Part shown: positions 8,307 through 15,659 of the stretch, piece after piece
How the letters are laid out: every line of letters starts with the position of its first letter
Numbering within the stretch: position 1 is the stretch's first letter
Assembly (NCBI RefSeq): GCF_014652635.1
Contig: NZ_BMZE01000001.1
Location: forward strand, 1,126,051-1,190,050
DNA length: 64,000 nucleotides
Direction: 5' to 3'
Source: Devosia pacifica
GTDB taxonomy: Bacteria; Pseudomonadota; Alphaproteobacteria; Rhizobiales; Devosiaceae
Program-made: the position numbers and the translations under genes
The notes under the pieces: model-generated
What the model saw: the letters and a program-made list of their open reading frames with translations, nothing else
Told to the model about the DNA's origin: nothing
Database searches by the model: none

Positions 8307-8867
8307 CTAGCGGCTGTGGGAGTATGTGGTTACCTGCGCTGAAACCGCGTCCGGACCATAGTCGCCCTCTCCACTGACCTGCAGCACTTCAGCAAGGCGC
8401 GAGCGTGCGCGGCTCACGCGGCTCTTCATTGTACCGATGGCGCAGTCGCAGATTTCTGCAGCCTCTTCATAAGAAAAGCCCGAGGCACCAATCAAAACCA
8501 CCGCTTCGCGCTGATCCGCCGGCAGAGCATCGAGAGCCTTCTTGAAGTCGGCCAAATCCATCGAACCATACTGCGATGGATGTACCGACATCCTTTCGGT
8601 AAACGCGCCGTCGGTGTCCTGCACCTCGCGACCGCGCTTGCGCATCTGGCTGTAGAACTCGTTGCGCAGAATCGTAAATAGCCACGCCTTAATGTTGGTC
8701 CCCATCTCGAAGCTGGACTGCTTCGCCCAGGCCTTCATGATGGTATCCTGAACAAGGTCGTCCGCCTTGTCGTGCCGCCCCGTGAGCGACACCGCGAACG
8801 CGCGGAGGCTGGGCAAGGTCGCGAGCATTTCGCGCTTGAAGGAAGGGGTCTCTGATGACATCGGCAT
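8307..8867 (-). CDS. ecfG: General stress ECF sigma factor EcfG
   Basis: The 186-residue protein has sigma region 2 (about residues 18-80, with DDLVQDTIMKAW) and region 4 (about residues 110-160, with YEEAAEICDCAIGTMKSR helix-turn-helix). The family is the ECF15/EcfG type that directs RNA polymerase to GGAAC-N16/17-CGTT promoters. It is encoded directly behind nepR with a TAATG stop/start overlap (8867-8869), and opposite phyR, the canonical locus layout. In the known circuit NepR sequesters EcfG until phosphorylated PhyR releases it. A second ATG two codons inside (8861) is an alternative start; 8867 is kept because of the overlap. Confidence 0.95.
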   Translation of the reverse strand: MPMSSETPSFKREMLATLPSLRAFAVSLTGRHDKADDLVQDTIMKAWAKQSSFEMGTNIKAWLFTILRNEFYSQMRKRGREVQDTDGAFTERMSVHPSQYGSMDLADFKKALDALPADQREAVVLIGASGFSYEEAAEICDCAIGTMKSRVSRARSRLAEVLQVSGEGDYGPDAVSAQVTTYSHSR

Positions 8868-9088
8868 TACTCTCCGTCGTCTTGGACGGATTTGTTTCGC
8901 TGTGTCGACTCTGCCTGATCCAGCCGTTCAAGTAAGTCCAGCAGGTGGTCGGGCACCGACTCTTCCTGCACAGATCCGTAGAGCGCCCTTAATCTTGATC
9001 CGATATCCGAGTTTGTTCCCAGCCCGTCTTCGGTCCGTCCGGATGGCGCTCGCGTTCGCCTCTGTGACACAGAGCTTTCCTCTAACAT
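8867..9088 (-). CDS. nepR: Anti-sigma factor NepR
   Basis: This 73-residue protein carries the conserved NepR core at about residues 29-60 (IGSRLRALYGSV, then VPDHLLDLLERLD), two helices that bind either EcfG or the sigma-like domain of PhyR. The N- and C-terminal extensions are charged and probably disordered, as usual. It is translationally coupled to ecfG through a TAATG overlap. A weaker EcfG-type promoter (9124-9148) lies upstream, which would make the operon autoregulated. No good Shine-Dalgarno is seen near the ATG at 9088, but no better in-frame start exists. Confidence 0.93.
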   Translation of the reverse strand: MLEESSVSQRRTRAPSGRTEDGLGTNSDIGSRLRALYGSVQEESVPDHLLDLLERLDQAESTQRNKSVQDDGE

Positions 9089-9123
9089 TTAACTAAGTTG
9101 CCTTCACACCTGATTACCGCGAA

Positions 9124-9148
9124 AATGCCTCACGATGGATAAAGTTCC
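9124..9148 (-). promoter_or_regulatory. Probable EcfG-type promoter for nepR-ecfG (one mismatch)
   Basis: On the minus strand GGAAC (9148-9144) is followed after 16 bases by CATT (9127-9124), one mismatch from CGTT. The -10 lies about 36 bases before the nepR ATG. Autoregulation of nepR-ecfG is common in alphaproteobacteria, which supports it. Confidence 0.5.
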
Positions 9149-9158
9149 AGCAGCAGCC

Positions 9159-9183
9159 GGAACTTTTTTTTTGAGTGCACGTT
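9159..9183 (+). promoter_or_regulatory. EcfG-type promoter for phyR
   Basis: Exact GGAAC (9159-9163), 16-base spacer and exact CGTT (9180-9183), 52 bases before the phyR ATG. Its -35 forms an inverted repeat with the -35 of the divergent nepR promoter (AAAGTTCC 9141-9148, GGAACTTT 9159-9166), followed by a T run, so the same bases also resemble a terminator hairpin. Confidence 0.85.
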
Positions 9184-9235
9184 CAGCGAGTTCGTGATCA
9201 ACCACGAACCAGCGTCACAGGGGAGTTTGATTTAG

Positions 9236-10030
9236 ATGACATTGTCCACGCGTATTGCGCCGCATCTGCCGTATTTGCGGCGGTTTTCGCGGGCAGCAAC
9301 CGGGTCCCAGACTTCGGGAGACGCATATGTTGCGGCTACTCTCGAAACACTTATCGCCGACGTATCGCTGTTCCCGGAAGCCTCCAACGACCGGATCGCG
9401 CTGTACAAGATTTTTTCGGCATTGTTTTCCTCGTCGGCGATCAACGTGCCTGAGCCTGTGTCAAACTTCGCCTGGGAGCAGCGCGCTGCAGCTAATCTTT
9501 CGCAGGTTGCGCCGCGCGCCCGACAGGCGTTCCTTCTGGTCGCAGTTGAGGGCTTCACCAACGCGCAGGCCGCTGAGATTCTCGACGTCTCTGAATCTGA
9601 TTTCGAAGATCTGCTGAATGAAGCATCGCGCGACATCTCAAAGCAGGTTGCGACCGAGATCATGATCATCGAGGACGAGCCCCTCATCGCGATGGACATT
9701 GAGCAGCTTGTCGAAAGCCTCGGCCACAAGGTGGTCAGTGTTGCTCGTACGCACAAGGAGGCGGTCAATCTGTTCGGTCAGACCCAGCCGAAGATGATCC
9801 TCGCGGACATTCAGCTGGCTGATGGCAGCTCCGGAATCGACGCCGTCAACGATATTCTCAACTCGCACTCTGTGCCTGTGATCTTCATCACTGCTTTCCC
9901 GGAGCGCCTGCTAACTGGCGAACGCCCGGAGCCGACATTCCTCGTCACCAAGCCTTTCAACCCGGATATGGTGAAGGCGTTGATCAGTCAGGCGCTGTTC
10001 TTCGACGAGGGTTCGCGCGCAGCAGCGTGA
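9236..10030 (+). CDS. phyR: General stress response regulator PhyR
   Basis: The 264-residue protein combines an N-terminal sigma-like domain (residues 1-135, EcfG mimic) with a C-terminal receiver (residues 141-258). Receiver residues are complete: acidic pocket Glu146-Asp147, phosphoacceptor Asp191 (ILADIQLAD), Thr219 and Lys239 (VTKPF). Phosphorylation by HWE-type kinases exposes the sigma-like domain, which then captures NepR and frees EcfG. It is divergent from nepR-ecfG and preceded by an exact EcfG-type promoter, implying positive feedback. A strong terminator follows at 10051. Confidence 0.96.
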   Translation: MTLSTRIAPHLPYLRRFSRAATGSQTSGDAYVAATLETLIADVSLFPEASNDRIALYKIFSALFSSSAINVPEPVSNFAWEQRAAANLSQVAPRARQAFLLVAVEGFTNAQAAEILDVSESDFEDLLNEASRDISKQVATEIMIIEDEPLIAMDIEQLVESLGHKVVSVARTHKEAVNLFGQTQPKMILADIQLADGSSGIDAVNDILNSHSVPVIFITAFPERLLTGERPEPTFLVTKPFNPDMVKALISQALFFDEGSRAAA

Positions 10031-10050
10031 ATATGAAAATTTTAGACGTA

Positions 10051-10077
10051 GGCCGGCCCCGTGGCCGGCCTTTTCTT
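10051..10077 (+). terminator. Rho-independent terminator of phyR
   Basis: An 8-bp perfect GGCCGGCC/GGCCGGCC stem (10051-10058, 10063-10070) with a CCGT loop is followed by TTTTCTT, 20 bases behind the phyR stop. Confidence 0.9.
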
Positions 10078-10086
10078 ATTTTCTTA

Positions 10087-10112
10087 GGAACCAGAAATAT
10101 TTCTTCCTCGTT
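10087..10112 (+). promoter_or_regulatory. EcfG-type promoter upstream of HWE kinase
   Basis: Exact GGAAC (10087-10091), 17-base spacer and exact CGTT (10109-10112). It starts just after the phyR terminator and is the only promoter-like element seen before the kinase at 10290, which would give an unusually long leader of about 170 bases. Confidence 0.8.
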
Positions 10113-10190
10113 TCCAGATCGAAAGTCAGGAAGCGGATAAATTCTCATGACGCAAAGTTCGCTGGAAGAATAACAGCATAATTCACCGCC

Positions 10191-10277
10191 ATGACTTCGT
10201 CTCCTACGACTAAACCTCCTCGCTTTGAGCGGAGGTTTGGCGCAGCCTTTAGCATTGCGGGCTGCGCCGTTACTTGA
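10191..10277 (+). other. Structured leader with two hairpins and a possible 28-codon leader ORF
   Basis: Between the EcfG-type promoter and the HWE kinase lie two adjacent perfect inverted repeats: AAACCTCC/GGAGGTTT (10212-10219, 10231-10238) and GGCGCAGCC/GGCTGCGCC (10239-10247, 10260-10268). A 28-codon frame (ATG 10191, TGA 10275-10277) spans both and ends 12 bases before the kinase start. No convincing ribosome binding site precedes it. It could be an attenuator-like or mRNA-structure control element, or the hairpins may simply be processed leader structure. Confidence 0.4.
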
Positions 10278-10289
10278 AAGGCGAGCAGC

Positions 10290-11282
10290 ATGGGAAGTTC
10301 AGCGTCTGTCCATCCTGACGCAAGACGCGGTGCGCTCGCACTGGCGCTCCGGCACGGCAATGTCAGCGTGCTGCATTGCGGGGTTGATGGCCGGATCGAT
10401 CTGGCGGAGAATCTCCCGGATTTTTGGCCCTATCGAGACCCGCTGGGTTTCTCGGTGACGGAGGCAGTGGAAGAACCGCTGCGCAGCAAGCTCGATGATG
10501 CTATCCACCTTGCTCGAGAAGTCGGTGCTCCGCAAATCGTCGATTTTACTCTCGAACATAACGGAACCTCCCATGCATTCGAGGCGCGGATATACGCCGA
10601 GAGCGTCGAGAGCGCGAAAACAAGTGGCCTTGTAATCACCATTCTCGATGTGAGTGAGACCCGCGCTCATGAGATGACCCTGCGGGCTCTGATGCGTGAG
10701 GTCAGCCATCGTTCGAAAAACCTCCTGGCAATAGTGCAAAGCGTAGCCATGCAGACCGCGCGGCACACCGGGACAATCGAAGACTTCCTGCTGAAATTTC
10801 GTGGTCGGTTGCATGCGCTGTCCAGTACACAGGACCTCGTGACGGACAGCGACTGGCAGGGAACGCGGTTCCATGACCTTGTGACCGCACAACTGTCTCG
10901 AACGGGAGTTGCTGTGAGGTCAGATCCCGGGCCTGTTCAACTCAAGGGCCTCGATCCCATTATTGGACCCAACACCGCGCTTCATCTCGGGCTCGCGCTG
11001 CACGAGCTGGCCACCAATTCCGTGCTCCACGGCGCACTCGGCGACGGTCATTCCGGCTCGATCACCATCAGCCTCCGGGTTGCGGATGCTGATCGTCTGG
11101 AGTTCGTCTGGCACGAATTGATCAGGGGCAATGACACCAGACCCACGCAGGCGAAGCGTTTTGGAACACTCGTGCTGGAAAAAGTGGTGCCCTTATCGGT
11201 CAGCGGCAGCGCTTCTTACGATCCAGAGCCGCAAGAGGTGCGCTACGAGCTGTCGATCCCGGCTCAGCAACTGGGCAAATAA
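10290..11282 (+). CDS. HWE-family sensor histidine kinase (PAS-like N-terminus), stress locus
   Basis: The 330-residue soluble kinase has a PAS-like sensory region (about residues 20-125) and an HWE/HisKA_2 core with phosphoacceptor His140 (REVSHRSKN), N-box around LHELATNSVLHGAL and the family W-x-E motif in EFVWHE. There is no membrane helix. Kinases of this family encoded beside phyR are the usual phosphodonors for PhyR, so this is the best local candidate. The start has AAGG about eight bases upstream. An exact EcfG-type promoter 178 bases upstream suggests feedback control. A bidirectional terminator follows the stop immediately. Confidence 0.9.
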   Translation: MGSSASVHPDARRGALALALRHGNVSVLHCGVDGRIDLAENLPDFWPYRDPLGFSVTEAVEEPLRSKLDDAIHLAREVGAPQIVDFTLEHNGTSHAFEARIYAESVESAKTSGLVITILDVSETRAHEMTLRALMREVSHRSKNLLAIVQSVAMQTARHTGTIEDFLLKFRGRLHALSSTQDLVTDSDWQGTRFHDLVTAQLSRTGVAVRSDPGPVQLKGLDPIIGPNTALHLGLALHELATNSVLHGALGDGHSGSITISLRVADADRLEFVWHELIRGNDTRPTQAKRFGTLVLEKVVPLSVSGSASYDPEPQEVRYELSIPAQQLGK

Positions 11283-11308
11283 AAAAGCCCCGCCGAAGCG
11301 GGGCTTTT
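11283..11308. terminator. Bidirectional Rho-independent terminator
   Basis: AAAAGCCCCG (11283-11292) and CGGGGCTTTT (11299-11308) form a 10-bp stem with a CCGAAG loop and T/A tracts on both sides, between the convergent HWE kinase and csbD genes. Confidence 0.92.
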
Positions 11309-11324
11309 GCTCTGAGGCATTCGA

Positions 11325-11522
11325 TCAGTGGCGTGCCAGCCAATCGTCGATCTCACGCTCGGCTTCTTCTTCGCTCTTGCCATAGCGTTCCTGCAACTTG
11401 CCGGACAGCTGCTTGCGGTTACCCTCAACAACGTCAAGATCATCATTGGTGAGCTTGCCCCACTGTTCCTGGGCGCGGCCACGGAACTGCTGCCAATTAC
11501 CCTCGATCTGATTCCAGTTCAT
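11325..11522 (-). CDS. csbD: CsbD family stress protein
   Basis: This 65-residue hydrophilic protein starts MNWNQIEGNW and carries the repeated CsbD pattern (W-x-x-x-x-G, then KLTNDDLDVVEG and KLQERYGKSEEEAE). CsbD of Bacillus is under the general stress factor SigB; its molecular role is unknown. Here an exact EcfG-type promoter (11564-11588) overlaps the 3' end of the upstream response regulator gene, so CsbD can be expressed independently of it. The Shine-Dalgarno GGAG sits about six bases upstream of the ATG. Confidence 0.93.
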   Translation of the reverse strand: MNWNQIEGNWQQFRGRAQEQWGKLTNDDLDVVEGNRKQLSGKLQERYGKSEEEAEREIDDWLARH

Positions 11523-11543
11523 ATCGATCTCCTAAGTTAGCCG

Positions 11544-12077
11544 TCATTGGCGTTCAGGAGACAAACGAAAAGCTCGATTCACGGTTCCGTCAATGTAAGC
11601 CGGCCGACTGCCAATTTCCTGTTTTGCGAGCACGCGCAGCAACGCTTCGGCTGTTATTGGCTTCGGCACAAAGTCGCGCGCTCCCGACTCTAGGGCGCGT
11701 GCTTCCTGGTCGATTACAGAAGTCATCACCACTGGTATCCCGCGGGTCACAACGTCGTTGCGTAACGCTGCAAGCACGTCCCAGCCGTCGAACTGCGGCA
11801 TCAGCACATCCACAACCACCAGATCAGGTTGTTCCCGGCGCACCACAAGAAGCACGTTTTGCGGATCCGTCGTAACAACGGCCCTGACGCCCGCCCGATC
11901 TGCAGCGCGCGATGCAAGGGCAAGGCACGCTTCTTCGTCGTCGACAAACAAAATGGTGGCGGCTCGCGCAGGCTTCGCCATTTCTTGAAAGCCGGCAAAG
12001 TCGGGCTTGGCGCCGATGTCATCTCCCAAACGTCTCGAGCGTCGGTTGACTGGCCGAAAAAGGATCTCACGCAACAT
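11544..12077 (-). CDS. Response regulator receiver protein
   Basis: The 177-residue protein consists of a ~35-residue N-terminal extension, one receiver domain (about residues 40-155; ILFVDDEE acidic pocket, phosphoacceptor Asp in LVVVDVLMPQFDGW, Thr in VVMTSV, Lys in DFVPKP) and a short tail. There is no output domain, so it probably works through protein contacts or phosphorelay. The start at 12077 is chosen because AAGGAGAG lies six bases upstream; an internal ATG at 11981 lacks one. It precedes csbD, but the csbD promoter lies within its 3' end. Partner kinase unknown; the HWE kinase at 10290 is nearby. Confidence 0.85.
   Translation of the reverse strand: MLREILFRPVNRRSRRLGDDIGAKPDFAGFQEMAKPARAATILFVDDEEACLALASRAADRAGVRAVVTTDPQNVLLVVRREQPDLVVVDVLMPQFDGWDVLAALRNDVVTRGIPVVMTSVIDQEARALESGARDFVPKPITAEALLRVLAKQEIGSRPAYIDGTVNRAFRLSPERQ
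11564..11588 (-). promoter_or_regulatory. EcfG-type promoter for csbD
   Basis: On the minus strand GGAAC (11588-11584) and CGTT (11567-11564) are separated by 16 bases, an exact match. It lies inside the last codons of the response regulator gene and 42 bases from the csbD ATG. Confidence 0.82.
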
Positions 12078-12192
12078 TCGCCTCTCCTTGTTGGCGGACG
12101 ATGCCTTCGCGTCGCTTTCCGGCGCCTAAAGCCGATAGTTCAAATGCCAACCATGCGATGTGTTCTCCCCATGAATCTCAGACCCCTTGGGT

Positions 12193-13404
12193 TCAGCGGG
12201 CCAAACCCGTGATTGGATGCTCGAGCGCCGTGATCACCCCCCGTAGCTCGGCAAGGCCCTTCATCCGCCCGATCGTCGGATAGCCCGGCTGCGCCCGGCG
12301 CTTCAGGTCATCAAGAATATCCTGGCCATGGTCCGGGCGCATGGGGATCTGGTGGTCGGTGCGACCAGCTTCCTTGCGTCGCCGCTCTTCGCGCACGATG
12401 GCGGCAATCAGTGCCACCATGTCCGTATCACCGCCGAGATGCTCGCTTTCGTGGAACGAGCCTGCCGCATCGTCACGCAGCGTGTTGCGAAGGTGCAGGA
12501 AGTGCACCTTGTCTCCCAGGCGTTCCATCATGCCGGGAAGATCATTGTCAGCCCGCGCTCCAAGCGAACCCGAGCACAGCGTCATGCCGTTCGCCGGACT
12601 GTCGACCGCCTCGAGAATGAGGCGATAGTCGCTCTCGGTCGACATCACCCGCGGTAACCCGAGCAATGAAAACGGTGGATCATCCGGATGGCAGCACAGG
12701 CGCATGCCGAGCTCTGCGGCCACCGGCACCACCTCTTCGAGAAAATCGATGAAATGCTGGCGCAGTTGCTCCGGCGAAATCGCCCCATATCCAGCAAGAT
12801 GTTCGCGAACATCATCGAGGCTCAGCGATTCCGTCGAACCGGGCAGCCCCATGGTCACGTTGCGCGCCAAATGCTTGCGCGTCTCGTCGTCCATCCTGCC
12901 AAACCGCTCTGCCGCCTCGTCTGCAACGGCGTTCGTGAAGTCCGCAGGCGCTCCGGGCCTTTCGAGAATGTGTATGTCAAACGCTGCGAAATCGATCATG
13001 TCGAACCGCATGCATGATCCGCCATTGGCCAATTGCCAGCGCAGATCGGTGCGGGTCCAGTCGAGCACCGGCATGAAATTGTAGCAGACAATCTCGATGC
13101 CACTGTCGGCGAGGTTCTTCAGCGAAACCTTGTAATTCTCGATATGCGCGCGCCAGTCGCCGCGCTGCTTCTTTACATCCTCGGAGACCGGGAGCGATTC
13201 AACCACATCCCATGTCAGCCCGGAGGCGCTGCCGTCCTTGCGCGTGGCGATCTCTTTATGCCTGCGCGCAATATCCTCAGGCGTCCAGATATCGCCTGTC
13301 GGCACATGGTGCAGAGCGCTGACGACGCCACTGGCGCCCGCCTGGGTAATGTCATCAATGCTCGTCAGATCGTGTGGCCCGAACCACCGCCAGGTCTGCT
13401 TCAA
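12193..13404 (-). CDS. uxuA: Mannonate dehydratase UxuA
   Basis: UxuA converts D-mannonate to 2-keto-3-deoxy-D-gluconate in hexuronate catabolism in the cytoplasm. The 403-residue product matches the family throughout: N-terminal KQTWRWFGP, the CYNFMPVLDWTRTDL segment, the metal-site region RLCCHPDDPPFSLLG and the C-terminal RPDHG motif. A TTG start at 13404 is chosen because AGGAGA precedes it by six bases and homologues begin with the same QTWRWFGP block. An upstream in-frame TTG at 13437 has no ribosome binding site. It lies downstream of a secreted hypothetical gene and a KdgF-like cupin on the same strand, which suggests a small uronate operon. Confidence 0.93.
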   Translation of the reverse strand: MKQTWRWFGPHDLTSIDDITQAGASGVVSALHHVPTGDIWTPEDIARRHKEIATRKDGSASGLTWDVVESLPVSEDVKKQRGDWRAHIENYKVSLKNLADSGIEIVCYNFMPVLDWTRTDLRWQLANGGSCMRFDMIDFAAFDIHILERPGAPADFTNAVADEAAERFGRMDDETRKHLARNVTMGLPGSTESLSLDDVREHLAGYGAISPEQLRQHFIDFLEEVVPVAAELGMRLCCHPDDPPFSLLGLPRVMSTESDYRLILEAVDSPANGMTLCSGSLGARADNDLPGMMERLGDKVHFLHLRNTLRDDAAGSFHESEHLGGDTDMVALIAAIVREERRRKEAGRTDHQIPMRPDHGQDILDDLKRRAQPGYPTIGRMKGLAELRGVITALEHPITGLAR

Positions 13405-13466
13405 TTCAATTCTCCTGTGAAGCGGCTGAGTTGCCAAGTCTGTTGCGGCCGGGCAAGGCCGATGCG

Positions 13467-13913
13467 CTAGGCGCCATCAGGGTCCAGTCCACGGATCAGC
13501 CAGTAGACCACCTCGCAGCTACTGTCGGTGCAATAGGACCGCATCCATACATCGCCGCCATCGAACATCACGATGTTGCCGTCGAGAGTCAGTTCGTCAT
13601 AATCCTGCCCGAGGATCAGCTGCGCAATATCAGGCGTGATCAGCGCATCGTAGCGGTCAACGAATTCGTCCGGATTGCCAATCGTGTCGCGATCGCCATT
13701 GATCGTCACCCGCAAGGGATAGTTTACGAGGGCTGCTACAGCCTCTCGGTCCTCCACCAGCACAGCGTCCTGCAGCGCAGAAAACGCAGCCGTGAAGCTT
13801 TCGTGCCCGCCATAGCGCTCTTCCAACTGACGGTTGAACGATTGATCGTCCTGCCCTAGCGCCATGGCCGGATGCAGCAGGAGGGGCAAGGCAAGAAGGA
13901 GACGCACAAACAA
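13467..13913 (-). CDS. Predicted secreted/periplasmic hypothetical protein
   Basis: I do not recognise a named family. The proposed 148-residue form starts at a TTG (13913; GTG at 13907 is an alternative) and opens with a hydrophobic signal-peptide-like segment (residues 3-18) ending near an A-M-A cleavage site. The mature part has a pattern (YPLRV.ING, then D.FVDRYD.L) seen in small periplasmic NTF2-like hypothetical proteins, and two cysteines near the end (SYCTDSSC) that could form a disulfide. It lies between kdgF-like and uxuA genes on the same strand. The open frame reaches 14162, but the extra N-terminal residues look non-coding and overlap the cupin gene. Confidence 0.6.
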   Translation of the reverse strand: MFVRLLLALPLLLHPAMALGQDDQSFNRQLEERYGGHESFTAAFSALQDAVLVEDREAVAALVNYPLRVTINGDRDTIGNPDEFVDRYDALITPDIAQLILGQDYDELTLDGNIVMFDGGDVWMRSYCTDSSCEVVYWLIRGLDPDGA

Positions 13914-14028
13914 GACAATCTCTGAGGGTGACAAAAGCCGAATGCTAAAGTTCCTTATATCGCGATTGAGCCTGCAGCGCAGCCCTTGTGTCTGAGGCTT
14001 GGTCAATGACGCTTCATCAGCCTTCGGG

Positions 14029-14355
14029 CTAGAGAAAATCATCCCGGCGCGGCGTGAAGACATCGACCAGCCGGCCCACCTCCAGTGCCAGCACACCGTG
14101 CTCCGTATCGGCCGGCACGATGAAGCTGCCGCCCGCAGAAACGATCTGCTTTTGATCGCCAATGGTTACCTCAAAGCGTCCCTCGGCCACATAGCTCACC
14201 TGTATGTGCGGATGCGAATGCAGCGCACCCACTGCGCCCTCGTCGAACCCAAACTCCACCTGCATCAACTCCGGCAGATGAATGAGAACACGCCGACGGC
14301 TGCCAGCGCCGAGTTCGGTCCAAGGGGTTTCATCGTTCTGAGAAAACAGCGACAT
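14029..14355 (-). CDS. kdgF: Cupin-domain protein, KdgF-like
   Basis: The 108-residue single-domain cupin has the metal-binding motif HSHPHIQVSYVAEG (first cupin motif) and PADTEHGV (second motif). KdgF proteins open unsaturated uronate products to linear keto acids in pectin and alginate degradation. Its closeness to uxuA supports a uronate role, but small cupins are hard to assign, so the specific reaction is probable rather than certain. The ATG at 14355 has GGAGG five to seven bases upstream; the open frame upstream to 14424 is not needed. Confidence 0.75.
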   Translation of the reverse strand: MSLFSQNDETPWTELGAGSRRRVLIHLPELMQVEFGFDEGAVGALHSHPHIQVSYVAEGRFEVTIGDQKQIVSAGGSFIVPADTEHGVLALEVGRLVDVFTPRRDDFL

Positions 14356-14552
14356 TCTACCTCCACCGACAATCACCGACAGTCTTGGTAGCCTTACGAC
14401 CATCAGGAATGCAAGCAGTCGCATGCACTTGCCGGCGGCTTGCCATCCGGCCCCTAAAATGCTGACGTGAGACTAAAGCATCTCACTCCAAGGTGATTTG
14501 CAGGGCGGCGGCCATCTGCCGTTATTGCCTGAAGGCCGGATCGGGAGCGTCA

Positions 14553-15659
14553 ATGGGCGCCTACATACTGCGACGTCTGCTACTGATGATACCGACATTG
14601 TTCGGCATCATGGTCGTCTCGTTCGTTATCGTACAGTTCGCCCCGGGCGGACCGGTAGAGCAGGCAATCGCCGAACTCAGCGGCACCAATGCCTCGATCA
14701 CGCAGCGGGTTACCGGCTCGGCGCAAGGCGATTTCGCCGCCCAGCCCTCCGCGCAATCCAATTCAGATTCTGGCACCGGCTATCGCGGCTCGCAGGGCCT
14801 CTCGCCCGAGCTCGTTGCCCAGATCGAAGAGCAGTTTGGCTTCGACAAGCCGCCGCTCGAGCGGTTTGGTCTTATGCTGTGGAATTTCCTGCGCTTCGAT
14901 TTCGGAGAGAGTTACTTCCGCGATATCGCCGTAGTCGATCTGATCCTCGAGAAGATGCCCGTCTCCATCTCGCTTGGGCTGTGGATGACGCTCATCTCCT
15001 ACGGCATCTCCATCCCCCTCGGCATCGCCAAGGCCATTCGTGACGGCTCTCGCTTCGATGTGTGGACTTCGACGCTCATCGTCGTCGGCTACGCCATACC
15101 CGGCTTTCTCGTCGCCATCCTGCTCATCGTGTTGTTTGCAGGCGGCAGTTTCTGGTCGATCTTCCCATTGCGCGGGCTGACCTCGCCCGGGTGGGCCCTG
15201 ATGCCTTGGTACCAACAGATCGCCGACTATTTCTGGCATCTGATCCTGCCGATCATCGCGATGTCGCTTGGCGCGTTCGCCACGACCACCCTTTTGACCA
15301 AGAACTCGTTTCTTGACGAGATCGGCAAGCAATACGTGGTCACCGCCCGCGCCAAGGGCCTCACCGATCGTCAGGTCCTCTACCGGCATGTCTTTCGCAA
15401 CGCCATGATGCTGATCATCGCCAGCTTTCCCGGTGCATTCATCGGCGCGTTCTTCGGCGGCTCCTTGCTGATCGAGACCATCTTCTCGCTCGATGGCCTC
15501 GGACTGCTGGGCTTTCAGTCTATCGGCGATCGGGATTATCCTGTTGTTTTCGCAACGCTGTACGTCTTCTCCCTGCTCGGCATGGTGGTCAGCCTGATTT
15601 CCGACCTGACCTATATGTGGATCGACCCGCGTATCGATTTCGAGAGCCGCGACGTATGA
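14553..15659 (+). CDS. yejB: YejB-type ABC transporter permease
   Basis: The 368-residue inner-membrane permease has about six hydrophobic segments and the binding-protein-dependent permease signature (EAA loop) around VVTARAKGLTDRQVLYRHV. A hydrophilic Ser/Gln-rich insertion at about residues 50-85 is typical of YejB. It forms the translocation channel of the YejABEF microcin C/oligopeptide importer with YejE. The start at 14553 has GGGAG about seven bases upstream. Its stop overlaps yejE by four bases (ATGA). Confidence 0.92.
   Translation: MGAYILRRLLLMIPTLFGIMVVSFVIVQFAPGGPVEQAIAELSGTNASITQRVTGSAQGDFAAQPSAQSNSDSGTGYRGSQGLSPELVAQIEEQFGFDKPPLERFGLMLWNFLRFDFGESYFRDIAVVDLILEKMPVSISLGLWMTLISYGISIPLGIAKAIRDGSRFDVWTSTLIVVGYAIPGFLVAILLIVLFAGGSFWSIFPLRGLTSPGWALMPWYQQIADYFWHLILPIIAMSLGAFATTTLLTKNSFLDEIGKQYVVTARAKGLTDRQVLYRHVFRNAMMLIIASFPGAFIGAFFGGSLLIETIFSLDGLGLLGFQSIGDRDYPVVFATLYVFSLLGMVVSLISDLTYMWIDPRIDFESRDV

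Noticed and set aside
13405..13437. TTG start for uxuA at 13437
   Set aside because: No ribosome binding site; the TTG at 13404 follows AGGAGA and matches the family N-terminus.
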